From Desulfovibrio sp. OttesenSCG-928-G15 (GTDB lineage Bacteria > Desulfobacterota > Desulfovibrionia > Desulfovibrionales > Desulfovibrionaceae), in NCBI GenBank assembly GCA_030266525.1, contig JAJDIC010000008.1:1-44123 (forward strand): a stretch of DNA of 44,123 bases, read 5' to 3'. Below the pieces are notes generated by a model. That model did not search any database. It was not told the origin of the DNA and saw nothing but the letters and a program-made list of their open reading frames with translations. Shown here one piece after another: positions 26,863-34,780 of the stretch (its first letter is position 1; each line of letters starts with the position of its first letter). The position numbers were made by a program, and so were the translations under genes.

Positions 26863-29800
26863 TTAAAAACTCCACTGCAAGCCAGCCTGAAATGTCTGTT
26901 GTGTATATTTGCGGCTAAATTCCACGCTATAGCTCCCTGAGAAGCCCAGACCCGCAACCGGGCCTGTGAGTATGCGCCCCTGCATTTGCAGTCCGGCTTC
27001 GCCGTAATTCCTGTCCTGTTGCAGCGATGTCAGGCGCATGCTCCGGGGGGAACCCGCGTAGCGTGTTGCGGTGGAAAGACGACTGTCTCCGAATTCGTGG
27101 CTATACCCGGCATGCAGGACGGGCGTCAGCTCCAGGCGCTCAAGAAAGACAAAGGCGTGGGCAAGGCTGAGGCCAAGGCTGGCGCGCCAGGAATCCGCGT
27201 CGGCCCTGTTTATGTGCTGGGCCAGAGCCGAGCCTTTTTCCCTCACACCGGGCTGGCGCAAACGCTGATACTCCACCCCGGCCCTCGGCGTCAGTCGGGA
27301 ATGGCTGCCAAGGGCTATCTCGCGCTCAACGCTGGAGCCGACGCCCAGGATATTCTGTGTAAAATGGGCATTCTCATCGTCAAAAAACGTGGCCCGACTG
27401 GAGTCGTTTTTCATATGCGCGTAGTAGGCGTCGAGCAGAATATGCGCTTTTTCCAGGGCTTGGAAGCGGGTGAACACGCCAGCCTGCAAGATATCCGTAT
27501 CCACAGAGGTGCCCAGGCGTTTGTAAGACGTGTGCGCGTCGGCATAGGCAACGTACAGCCCTGCTTCCAGCCGGGGCAGAAGACTCAGGCCGACGCCTCC
27601 GGACAGGCCCTTGAAATGCGCGTTGTAACCACCGCGCCCGGCATGGCTGCGCTGGCGGCCGTCCGAGCCGATATAGCCCAACCAGGTGCGAAAAAGCCGG
27701 GAAGCGGCTAGCCGACCTTCCCCTTCTTCTCCTCTTTCTCCTGCCGGTGCGTCGGTCAGAGACACGCCCCCCGATGACATTTGCCCGGCCTGCAACAAGG
27801 ACTGCGCGCGGATATTCCGCGTGGACCGCAAGGAGACAAGCCCCTGACTGAGCAGGCCTTCCGCCGTAAGAGCCGGTGCGTTCTCCCTGGCCCAGAGCAA
27901 GGCTGGGGCTTGATACTCCAGGTCCAGGTCGGAAAGAGCCGCATTCCAGGCCTCGGGCAAAGCGCCCGCCGCATACGCCCGGCGGGTATTGATGGATGCG
28001 CTGGCGGCAATGGGCGAAACGGCCCGGCTGTTATCCAGGCGCATGAAGAGGCTTTGCCCCCTGGTTCGCAGGCTTGTGGTAAACAGGGGGCCGTCGGCCA
28101 GGGTGAAGCTGTTTTCGTCCATTGCGCCTCGGGCGTTGGTTATCAACCACTCCTTTTTCGCCGTGGAATCGAGGCCGTAATACACCCCGGCCACGGTACC
28201 CGCGCCAGAGCCGCTTGCCGTGAAGCTGACCGGCTTGGCGAAATAAGGCAGCTCAGCAAGGCGTCCGGTAAGGTTCACGCGCAAGGCATGCGCAAAGCCA
28301 AAGCTGACGGCAAGGTTTTTGCCCGTCCTGCTGGCAAGCTGAAAATCCGGCGCAAGCTCCGTGTTGCCTGAAACAAACGCAACGCTTGCACCGCCTTCTG
28401 CGTCCAGTTCGTTTTTTCCGCCCCAAAGGGTCTGGCTGCCTGGCCCACCGCTCAGGTTGACCGTCAGCGACTTGCCGTTGTCCATGTCTGCCCGTAACGG
28501 ATCGAAGAGCGCCACCCGGCCCTTTGTTGCCGGAGCGATGTTGAGCACCGCGTCAGCCAGGCTGCTCAAAAGGCTATCGCTGGCGCTGTCCCATTCCCGA
28601 GAAAAGGTGATGGAATTGGTGCGCCGCGACGCTTTCCCCTTTGTAATCAAGGTAATGCTGTTATTCTTGAATTCCGTGGCCTTGCCGGCTTTAGCCGTGA
28701 GCGTGACCACATGCCCTTGCGGGTTGGCGCTTTGCCTGTCAGTGCCGATATAAATCGCCCCGCCCCCCACATCGTGAATGCCCGCCCCGGTTATGGTCAG
28801 ACTGTTATCCAAAAACCGGGTGTTGCTGACAAGCATCTGCTCATTGAGTCCGGTCACAGCAATGACACCGCCCAGGGCGTAGGCGTTGACAGTTGACGCC
28901 CTCCCCACCTGAACCGTGTTGCCGACAAAGGACGCCCCGGCCAACCCTGCAAAGGTACTGGACCGATCAAGCTTACGGCTGCCGGAAGTGGCGGCAGAAT
29001 ACAGGCCGATGATACCGCCCCCGCCCAGCGAATCGCCCACTCTAATCCTGTTGCCGGTAAAATTGCCGCTCACGGTGCCCAAAGTGGCCGTCCCCCGGTA
29101 GGTGCGAAGACCGACCATGCCGCCGCCGCGCATATAGCTGGTGCGGGAATCAACCGTATTATCAATAAAGTCGGCGCTTACATCTCCCGCCCCCACGTTG
29201 CCCGCCCATGACCAGGCACCAACCAGTCCCCCGCCGCTAAGGTTTGTGCCGACAATGACCCTGTTGCGGGCAAAGCTGCCGGAAAGCTTGCCCAGAAGCG
29301 CATCCTGCCTGTTCACCGGAACGAAAGAGCCAACCAGCCCCGCACCATTGATATAGGTGGCGGTTGAAACCGTATTGTCCCAAAAGACGGCCTGCACGTC
29401 GCCCAGGCTGGCTGTACCCTTTTGCGCAAACGCGCCCACCAGCCCTGCGCCCCATATACGTCCGGTTTCAGCGTCTGACGCATTGGTCAGCCGGACTGTG
29501 TTGCCCTGAAATACGCCCCTGCTTATGCCCCCAATGCGTGCAGCGCCCTGGGTATTTGCCGCGCCAAGCAGGCCCGCCCCGTCTAGGCGGCTATGCAGAG
29601 AAACCCGGATGCCGGTAAAGGCCGTATCGCGAACATGCGCAATATGCGCCCCGGCGCTGCCAGCCCCGTTGGCCGCACTGACAATACCGCCGCCCAATAC
29701 GGGCACAGAGCCGGCATCACGCCGGATATCCACAAAAGCGAGGTTGAGAAGGCGCAGGCCATTACCTTCTCCCCCGGAAAAACTGAACACCGCCTCATCA

Positions 29801-30120
29801 GGGCTGCCGCTACGAAAGATGCTCGTGCCGGGGCCGCTCCCCGCGCCAAAAACGCCACCCGCGCCAGACCGGCCCTGCAAAAGCAAATCAGACGCCCGCA
29901 CCAAAACGGCGCGACCAGCCAAAGAAGGGTTGACGCCCGGCGCAAAGTTGACAACAGCGCCGGACCGGGACACCGACTCGACCACCGTACGCAACTCGCC
30001 CGAAGCGCCGCTGTCACCGGAAGCTACCACGCGTTCGGCCTGAACCGGCAAAGGGCCCAGCGCGAGAGCGACAACCAGAACAAGAGCGACCCGGGCAAGA
30101 AATAGAACGCCTGTGTGCAT
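26863..30120 (-). CDS. Autotransporter (type Va) with repeat-built passenger
   Basis: The 1085-residue surface protein has three parts. A signal peptide (VALVLVVALALGPLPVQA) leads. The beta-helical passenger has six units of about 35-48 residues, each opening G(A/G)GLVG and containing a G-x-V-S-x-x-F-x-x-N-x-V core (roughly residues 165-430). A C-terminal autotransporter barrel starts near FRTWLGYIGSDGRQ and ends in QAGLQWSF, with the terminal Phe that outer-membrane assembly needs. ATG 30120 is chosen because AAGGA lies six bases upstream and the signal follows at once. No catalytic triad of a serine-protease passenger is apparent, so adhesion or aggregation is more likely than proteolysis. 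Substrate or host target cannot be seen. Confidence 0.9.
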   Translation of the reverse strand: MHTGVLFLARVALVLVVALALGPLPVQAERVVASGDSGASGELRTVVESVSRSGAVVNFAPGVNPSLAGRAVLVRASDLLLQGRSGAGGVFGAGSGPGTSIFRSGSPDEAVFSFSGGEGNGLRLLNLAFVDIRRDAGSVPVLGGGIVSAANGAGSAGAHIAHVRDTAFTGIRVSLHSRLDGAGLLGAANTQGAARIGGISRGVFQGNTVRLTNASDAETGRIWGAGLVGAFAQKGTASLGDVQAVFWDNTVSTATYINGAGLVGSFVPVNRQDALLGKLSGSFARNRVIVGTNLSGGGLVGAWSWAGNVGAGDVSADFIDNTVDSRTSYMRGGGMVGLRTYRGTATLGTVSGNFTGNRIRVGDSLGGGGIIGLYSAATSGSRKLDRSSTFAGLAGASFVGNTVQVGRASTVNAYALGGVIAVTGLNEQMLVSNTRFLDNSLTITGAGIHDVGGGAIYIGTDRQSANPQGHVVTLTAKAGKATEFKNNSITLITKGKASRRTNSITFSREWDSASDSLLSSLADAVLNIAPATKGRVALFDPLRADMDNGKSLTVNLSGGPGSQTLWGGKNELDAEGGASVAFVSGNTELAPDFQLASRTGKNLAVSFGFAHALRVNLTGRLAELPYFAKPVSFTASGSGAGTVAGVYYGLDSTAKKEWLITNARGAMDENSFTLADGPLFTTSLRTRGQSLFMRLDNSRAVSPIAASASINTRRAYAAGALPEAWNAALSDLDLEYQAPALLWARENAPALTAEGLLSQGLVSLRSTRNIRAQSLLQAGQMSSGGVSLTDAPAGERGEEGEGRLAASRLFRTWLGYIGSDGRQRSHAGRGGYNAHFKGLSGGVGLSLLPRLEAGLYVAYADAHTSYKRLGTSVDTDILQAGVFTRFQALEKAHILLDAYYAHMKNDSSRATFFDDENAHFTQNILGVGSSVEREIALGSHSRLTPRAGVEYQRLRQPGVREKGSALAQHINRADADSWRASLGLSLAHAFVFLERLELTPVLHAGYSHEFGDSRLSTATRYAGSPRSMRLTSLQQDRNYGEAGLQMQGRILTGPVAGLGFSGSYSVEFSRKYTQQTFQAGLQWSF

Positions 30121-30276
30121 ACAGATTCCTTGGCAGGGAGCAAAAGACATCCCGTGACTACGCTATCTCATATGAAGCCCGCAAGCGGGCAAAGAAACTT
30201 CAGAATACCCGCTTACTGCCAAAAGCAAAAGAAAAAGGACCAACATGCTTCCGGCAGGAAACTGCGGGCAAAGAGC

Positions 30277-30324
30277 AAAGGAAATCAAGCCCTTGCAATT
30301 TCTCGTAAGGGCTTGATTTCCTTT
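30277..30324 (-). terminator. Long hairpin abutting the partial tRNA-Lys
   Basis: A perfect 18-bp inverted repeat (AAAGGAAATCAAGCCCTT and its complement, 12-nt loop) directly touches the tRNA fragment. The complete tRNA-Lys has an equivalent hairpin close to its own end. This one is probably the original chromosomal tRNA terminator, separated from its gene by integration. Confidence 0.75.
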
Positions 30325-30364
30325 GGTGGGTCGTGCGGGGGTCGAACCTGCGACTCTCTGCTTA
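30324..30364 (-). repeat. Partial tRNA-Lys, attachment-site copy (41-bp direct repeat)
   Basis: These 41 bases are identical to 31481-31521, the 3' part of the complete tRNA-Lys (CCA end, T arm, and part of the anticodon arm). Identity stops in the anticodon loop. This is the usual footprint of a tyrosine-recombinase element inserted in a tRNA 3' end: the intact gene at one border, a partial copy at the other. Confidence 0.93.
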
Positions 30365-30558
30365 TGGAGCACAAGAGCATCAATCTCACTTTGCGGTACG
30401 CCCGTTTGAACCCGGCCTATACACGGCAGCCGGTAGCTGACCTTGCAGCGGGGTTTGCCCGCCAACATGGGCTGCTGTCCGATGGGGAATTTGTATACGC
30501 GGAAAAGGCACCCATAGCGCATACAATGAACAAAGATGTGTTCATGTTGCACGGTTGA
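30364..30558 (+). pseudogene. C-terminal fragment of a tyrosine integrase
   Basis: The 64-residue reading frame opens with EHKSINLTLRYARLNP, which corresponds to the end of tyrosine recombinases around the box containing the nucleophilic tyrosine (LGHxSIxxTxRYAHL type, Tyr in RYA). It is followed by a tail ending at TGA 30556-30558. Everything upstream, including the Arg-His catalytic residues, is absent, and the fragment begins exactly at the end of the 41-bp att repeat. It must be the scar of a deletion that joined the integrase end to the att site. It is not expected to be active. Confidence 0.8.
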
Positions 30559-30583
30559 CAAACTAACCATATTGGTTAAATTA
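30555..30583 (+). promoter_or_regulatory. mqsRA promoter with operator palindrome in the spacer
   Basis: A -35 TTGACA (30555-30560) and a -10-like TAAATT (30577-30582) bracket the inverted repeat TAACC-ATATT-GGTTA (30564-30578). E. coli MqsA binds an AACCT-N3-AGGTT palindrome, so the repeat is a likely MqsA operator that blocks polymerase. The -35 overlaps the integrase stop codon. Confidence 0.7.
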
Positions 30584-30599
30584 AAGACAAAGGAATACC

Positions 30600-30920
30600 G
30601 TGGAAAAAAGAAAACCTCACTTCCCGCTTGCCCAGGTTAAAGCTCTCCTCAAGGCCGAGAAGGTACGCTTTACGAAGGTAGCGTATGCCGGAGCAGCGGC
30701 CCTCGGCATGGGCAGGCTGGACATGCTCAAGGTCATCAGCGAGCTATCCATGGATGTTTTCGATAAAAGTATGACTTCCAATAGAGACTCGACCCGCTGG
30801 ATGGATGTCTACAAGCTCAAGGTCGAAGCCAGGGATATCTACCTGAAGCTCGCCATTGAGGACGAATTGTTGGTCATTTCGTTCAAGGAGAATACCGATG
30901 AGATGTTACACCTGCGATAA
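30600..30920 (+). CDS. mqsR: MqsR-family mRNA interferase toxin
   Basis: This 106-residue RelE-fold ribonuclease is readily aligned to E. coli MqsR: opening MEKRKPHFPLAQVKALL, DFxKSMT-like FDKSMT, DVYKLKVEARDIYLKL and ending VISFKE. MqsR cuts mRNA at GCU/GCA in E. coli. Of four catalytic residues there (Lys56, Gln68, Tyr81, Lys96), Lys, Tyr and the last Lys are kept, but Gln68 (WQDVY) reads Met here (WMDVY), which may change activity. The start is GTG with AAGGA upstream. The toxin gene precedes and overlaps the antitoxin by 23 nt, as in E. coli where the toxin is also first. It sits within the tRNA-Lys element remnant. Confidence 0.9.
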   Translation: MEKRKPHFPLAQVKALLKAEKVRFTKVAYAGAAALGMGRLDMLKVISELSMDVFDKSMTSNRDSTRWMDVYKLKVEARDIYLKLAIEDELLVISFKENTDEMLHLR

Positions 30921-31335
30921 AGCCGACCTTGTTCACGAGGTCAAGGATATCGAGCATGTTTACAGAGGCGAGACCTTGGTTATCCCTTCCGTCGAAGGTG
31001 ACCATTGCCCGGCCTGCGGAGACGTGGTTCTCGGCGATGCCGAAGGGGATCGCGTGAGTAATGCCATGCTTGAATTCAACCAGAAGGTGAATGCGTCCAT
31101 CGCTTCCGAGATCGCCAGAACGCGGAAGAAGTTGAAGCTGACCCAGGCGGGCGCTAACCGGCTGTTCGGCGGGGGCGTAAATGCCTTTTCCCGATACGAG
31201 AGGGGAAAGGTCCTCCCGCCCCAATCCTTGGTGCATCTATTCCGACTCCTCGACCGCCACCCGGAATTGCTTGCTGAGATCAAGGCCCCTAGTCATTATG
31301 AAACGCCGCATGGCGATGTGTTGGCGTATGCCTGA
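30898..31335 (+). CDS. mqsA: MqsA-family antitoxin/repressor
   Basis: The 145-residue protein has the MqsA two-domain design. The N-terminal zinc-binding domain holds Cys3, Cys6, Cys37 and Cys40, the same residue numbers as in E. coli MqsA. It neutralises MqsR. The C-terminal HTH-XRE domain (about 77-128, TQAGANRLFGGGVNAFSRYE) contains the Asn and Arg used to contact the operator. ATG 30898 overlaps the toxin gene, giving coupled translation. The C-terminus is about ten residues longer than in E. coli (ending DVLAYA). It should repress its own operon through the palindrome before mqsR. Confidence 0.92.
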   Translation: MRCYTCDKADLVHEVKDIEHVYRGETLVIPSVEGDHCPACGDVVLGDAEGDRVSNAMLEFNQKVNASIASEIARTRKKLKLTQAGANRLFGGGVNAFSRYERGKVLPPQSLVHLFRLLDRHPELLAEIKAPSHYETPHGDVLAYA

Positions 31336-31392
31336 TCGCATACGCAGTGATAATTAATATTTTCAAATAGTGCGATATGGAAAAACATGCCG

Positions 31393-31412
31393 TTTGTACC
31401 AAATTTGTACCA
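31393..31412. repeat. Tandem TTTGTACCA repeats near the tRNA end of the element
   Basis: TTTGTACCA occurs at 31393-31401 and again at 31404-31412, an 11-bp period (one helix turn). They lie inside the remnant about 70 nt from the tRNA-Lys 3' end. The spacing suits arm-type binding sites of a tyrosine integrase. That role is inference. Confidence 0.5.
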
Positions 31413-31445
31413 CAAGCCCCTTTTATTCCCAAAACCCAAAGGAAA

Positions 31446-31471
31446 AGGCCTTGCTGTAAACAGCAAGGCCT
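31446..31471 (-). terminator. Terminator of tRNA-Lys
   Basis: An 11-bp stem AGGCCTTGCTG/CAGCAAGGCCT with a four-base loop lies ten bases after the tRNA 3' end and is followed on the minus strand by TTTCCTTT. It is element-derived if the integration model is right. Confidence 0.85.
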
Positions 31472-31480
31472 CAATTTTCC

Positions 31481-31556
31481 TGGTGGGTCGTGCGGGGGTC
31501 GAACCTGCGACTCTCTGCTTAAAAGGCAGATACTCTACCGACTGAGTTAACGACCC
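31481..31556 (-). tRNA. tRNA-Lys (anticodon TTT)
   Basis: The 76-nt sequence folds as a complete cloverleaf: acceptor GGGTCGT/ACGACCC, D arm ACTC/GAGT, anticodon stem TCTGC/GCAGA around CTTTTAA, T loop TTCGACC, discriminator A and an encoded CCA. The T stem GCAGG/CCCGC has one A-C mismatch (positions 51 and 63). The final 41 bases are repeated at 30324-30364, marking it as an integration target. Confidence 0.95.
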
Positions 31557-31626
31557 GTAATGGGAATGTCCATTTACCCCAAAATACCTGGGCGGTCAAT
31601 GCTTGGGGCGCAAGATTTCCATTTTT

Positions 31627-34600
31627 TTATGTATTTGTGGGTTCCGGTGTGGGTGCGCCCTCTTTTCTGGAAAACAAAAATCTCTGTATCCTGTCGAGAT
31701 AACAGTAATATACGGGGGTGAAGTAGAGGGTGAGAATTTGTGAGACTATCAGCCCGCCTACCACTGCCAGACCTAGCGGCTGGCGGGCTTCGGCCCCGGC
31801 GCCGTGGCCTATGGCAATGGGCAGCGTGCCCATGAGTGCGGCCATGGTGGTCATCATGATTGGACGGAAGCGGATAATTGCGCCCTGGACAATGGAGTCT
31901 TCCGCTTCCATTGCCTGTTTGCGCTGCGCTTCCAGTGCAAAGTCGATCATCATAATCGCGTTTTTCTTTACAATGCCGATGAGCATGATGATGCCCACAA
32001 AGCCGTAGATATCCAGGTCCTTGCCGAAAATGATCAAAGTGGCCAGCGCACCCACGCCAGCGGACGGCAGGCCGGAGAGGATGGTCAGCGGGTGGATGAA
32101 GCTTTCATACAAAATGCCCAGTACAATGTAGATGACTGCAATGGACATGGCCAGCAGCAACCAGAGATTGGAGAAGGAATCGCGAAAGGCCTGGGCGGTT
32201 CCCTGGAAGCTGGTGCTGATGGAGTCCGAAAGGGTCTGGGTGGCCAGGTTTTGCACCTGGGTTACGGCGTCGCCCAGCGCAACCCCGTCGCGCAGGTCAA
32301 AGGAAATGGTGACAGAGGGCATTTGCCCGAGGTGGTTCACCACCATGGGGCCCACGCCTACAGTGGTGGTAACCAGGGTAGACAGGGGCACCAGTTCCCC
32401 TTGCGGGCTGCGTACATGCAAAAGGTCCAGCGTGTGCGGCCGGTCACGAAACTGCGGCTCAAGCTCCAGAATAACCTGATAATCGTTTGTCGGCGCAAGA
32501 ATGGTAGAAACTTCCCGCGTGCCGTAAGCCAAAGACAGGGCGCGTTCAATCTGGTTGGCGGTTATGCCAAGCGCCGAAGCCTTGTCGCGCTGGATGGCCA
32601 CATGCACTTCCGGGTTGGAGAGCAATAGGTCGATAGCCACGTTTTGCAGGTCCGGCAGAGCGCGTACCCGGTTGTACAGCTTGTTCGCGTTATCATAGAG
32701 CAAGGCCATGTCCGGGCTTTGCATGGTGAACTGGTACAGGCTTTTTGTTGCCGCGCCGCCTATGCGGATGGGCGGTGGAAGCGAAGCATAGGTACGTATT
32801 CCCGGCACCTTGACGAATTCCTTGCGCAGCTCGTTCAATACAACGGATGCGTGCGGCCTTGTGCCCCGGTCTGTCAGGCGAAGGGACAAAAAGCCTTCAT
32901 GCGTATAATTTACGCCCCCGCCTCCGCCGATTACCGACATATAGCGCCGCACATGCGGATTGGCCTCAACTATGCGCACAAGCTGTTGCTGATGCTCCTG
33001 CATGTTTTTGATGGAGCTGCCCTGCTGGGCTTCGGTGCGAATGAATATCTGCCCGTTATCTTCCGTTGGCAAAAAGCCTTTGGGGGCAATGACAAAAAGC
33101 CAGCCCGTAAGGCCAAGAATGCCAAAGGAAAACAGCAGGCAGGCGAATTTGTGACGCATTACCCCACGCAAGGTAAATTCATAAAACCGCAAAGCCGCCC
33201 CGAAGGCCCGTTCCGTTGTACCGGAAAGCCCTTCCTGGCGTTTATTGTGTTCCATGGGCCGCAAAAACCGGCTGCACATCATGGGAGTAAGCGTCAGCGA
33301 AACAAAGCCTGAGAACAGAATGGAAACGGCAATGGTAACGGCAAACTCATAAAACAGCCTGCCCACCACGCCGCCCATGAACAGAACCGGAATGAAAACC
33401 GCCACCAGCGAGATGGTCATGGAAAGGATGGTAAACCCCACCTCCGCAGAGCCGTCAAAAGCGGCCTGTAAACGGTCTTTGCCCATTTCCATATGCCGGA
33501 CGATATTTTCCAGCATAACCACCGCATCGTCCACCACAAAGCCGATGGACAGGGTAAGCGCCATGAGCGACAGGTTGTTCAGGGAAAAACCCATCATATA
33601 CATGACCGCAAACGCGCCGACAATGGAGAGGGGCACGGCCAGGCTCGGGATGATTGTGGCCGAAAGATTGCGCAGGAAGGTAAAAATAACAAGAATGACC
33701 AGGCAGATGGTGAGCAGCATGGTGAACTGCACGTCGGCAATGGATTCGCGAATGCTTTCCGAGCGATCATACAACACTTCAAAAGTGATGGCGCCGGGCA
33801 CCTGTTTGCGCAGGTCCGGCAGCACTTTTTTGATGTTGTCCACCAGTTCGACGGTGTTGGCGCCGGGCTGGCGCTCGATTGCCAGGGTGAACGAGCGTTT
33901 GCCCGTAAACCATGAGGCCCGACGGTCGTTTTCCACACTGTCGATAACGTGGGCTATTTCGCCAAGGCGCACCGGAGCGCCGCCCCGCCAGGCCACGATA
34001 AGGGGCTTGTATTCTTCGGCCTTCATCAGGCCGCCCGTACTTTGCAACGTGTATTCGCGCACCTGACCGGTAAGCGAGCCTACGGGCTGGTTGGTGTTGC
34101 CCTGCTCCAGCGCGGTAGCCACTTCATCAATGCCGATTTTGCGCGAAGCCAGAGCTTCCGGGTCAACCTGCACCCGCACGGCATACTTCTGTGAGCCGTA
34201 CACAAGCACCTGGGAAACACCGCTAATCATGGAAAGGCGCTGGGCCACCAAGTTTTCCGCGTATTCATTCACATCGCTCAGGCGCATGGTTTCAGAATAA
34301 ACGGCCAGATAAAAAACGGGCAAATCCGCCGGGTTCACCTTGCGAAAACTGGGAGGAGAGGGCAAATCGCTCGGAAGGCGACGCATGGCGGAGGATATGG
34401 CTATCTGCACATCCAGCGCGGCGGCATCAATATCACGCTCAAGCGCGAATTGCAGAGTAATGCGGGAGCGGCCAAGGTTGCTGGCCGAAATCATGGAATC
34501 CAGCCCGGCAATGGTGGAAAACTGCTTTTCCAGGGGCGTTGCCACGGAAGAAGCCATGGTTTCCGGGCTGGCGCCGGGGTAGTCCACTGTAACCTGAATG

Positions 34601-34731
34601 GTTGGAAAATCCACCGTGGGCAGGGCTGCCGTGGGTAAAAGGCGATAGCCCATGAGGCCCGCAAGCAACAGCCCCAGCATAACCAGGGTGGTCGCGACCG
34701 GACGCTTGATGAAAATGGCAGACAGGTTCAT
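31627..34731 (-). CDS. RND multidrug efflux pump (HAE1 family), second system
   Basis: The 1034-residue inner-membrane proton/drug antiporter has the standard RND layout: first helix with ATTLVMLGLLLAGLMGY, porter loop starting LPTVDFPTIQVTVDYPGASP, proton-relay aspartates in GFVVDDAVVMLENIV, and [18 protein letters not shown] near the C-terminus. It is similar in length and motifs to the pump at 7387-10479 but clearly a different paralogue. It follows its adaptor gene by 49 nt in an adaptor-pump operon on the minus strand. No outer-membrane channel gene is adjacent, so both pumps must use one encoded elsewhere. Substrates are unknown. Confidence 0.93.
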   Translation of the reverse strand: MNLSAIFIKRPVATTLVMLGLLLAGLMGYRLLPTAALPTVDFPTIQVTVDYPGASPETMASSVATPLEKQFSTIAGLDSMISASNLGRSRITLQFALERDIDAAALDVQIAISSAMRRLPSDLPSPPSFRKVNPADLPVFYLAVYSETMRLSDVNEYAENLVAQRLSMISGVSQVLVYGSQKYAVRVQVDPEALASRKIGIDEVATALEQGNTNQPVGSLTGQVREYTLQSTGGLMKAEEYKPLIVAWRGGAPVRLGEIAHVIDSVENDRRASWFTGKRSFTLAIERQPGANTVELVDNIKKVLPDLRKQVPGAITFEVLYDRSESIRESIADVQFTMLLTICLVILVIFTFLRNLSATIIPSLAVPLSIVGAFAVMYMMGFSLNNLSLMALTLSIGFVVDDAVVMLENIVRHMEMGKDRLQAAFDGSAEVGFTILSMTISLVAVFIPVLFMGGVVGRLFYEFAVTIAVSILFSGFVSLTLTPMMCSRFLRPMEHNKRQEGLSGTTERAFGAALRFYEFTLRGVMRHKFACLLFSFGILGLTGWLFVIAPKGFLPTEDNGQIFIRTEAQQGSSIKNMQEHQQQLVRIVEANPHVRRYMSVIGGGGGVNYTHEGFLSLRLTDRGTRPHASVVLNELRKEFVKVPGIRTYASLPPPIRIGGAATKSLYQFTMQSPDMALLYDNANKLYNRVRALPDLQNVAIDLLLSNPEVHVAIQRDKASALGITANQIERALSLAYGTREVSTILAPTNDYQVILELEPQFRDRPHTLDLLHVRSPQGELVPLSTLVTTTVGVGPMVVNHLGQMPSVTISFDLRDGVALGDAVTQVQNLATQTLSDSISTSFQGTAQAFRDSFSNLWLLLAMSIAVIYIVLGILYESFIHPLTILSGLPSAGVGALATLIIFGKDLDIYGFVGIIMLIGIVKKNAIMMIDFALEAQRKQAMEAEDSIVQGAIIRFRPIMMTTMAALMGTLPIAIGHGAGAEARQPLGLAVVGGLIVSQILTLYFTPVYYCYLDRIQRFLFSRKEGAPTPEPTNT

Positions 34732-34780
34732 AACCGGGCAACTTTTTTACTGCATTGTGGCAAGCTGGACCGCCTGCGCG

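Noticed and set aside
26709..26957. An 82-residue minus-strand frame spanning the G11 tract.
   Set aside because: It overlaps the autotransporter 3' end in another frame and has no ribosome site or recognisable feature.
27781..30105. Several long plus-strand open frames opposite the autotransporter gene.
   Set aside because: They mirror the codon bias of the GC-rich gene on the other strand, have no ribosome sites and match no protein family.
30163..30570. A 135-residue minus-strand frame over the partial tRNA and integrase fragment.
   Set aside because: It crosses the hairpin, the tRNA fragment and the inverse of the integrase tail, so it cannot be a natural gene.
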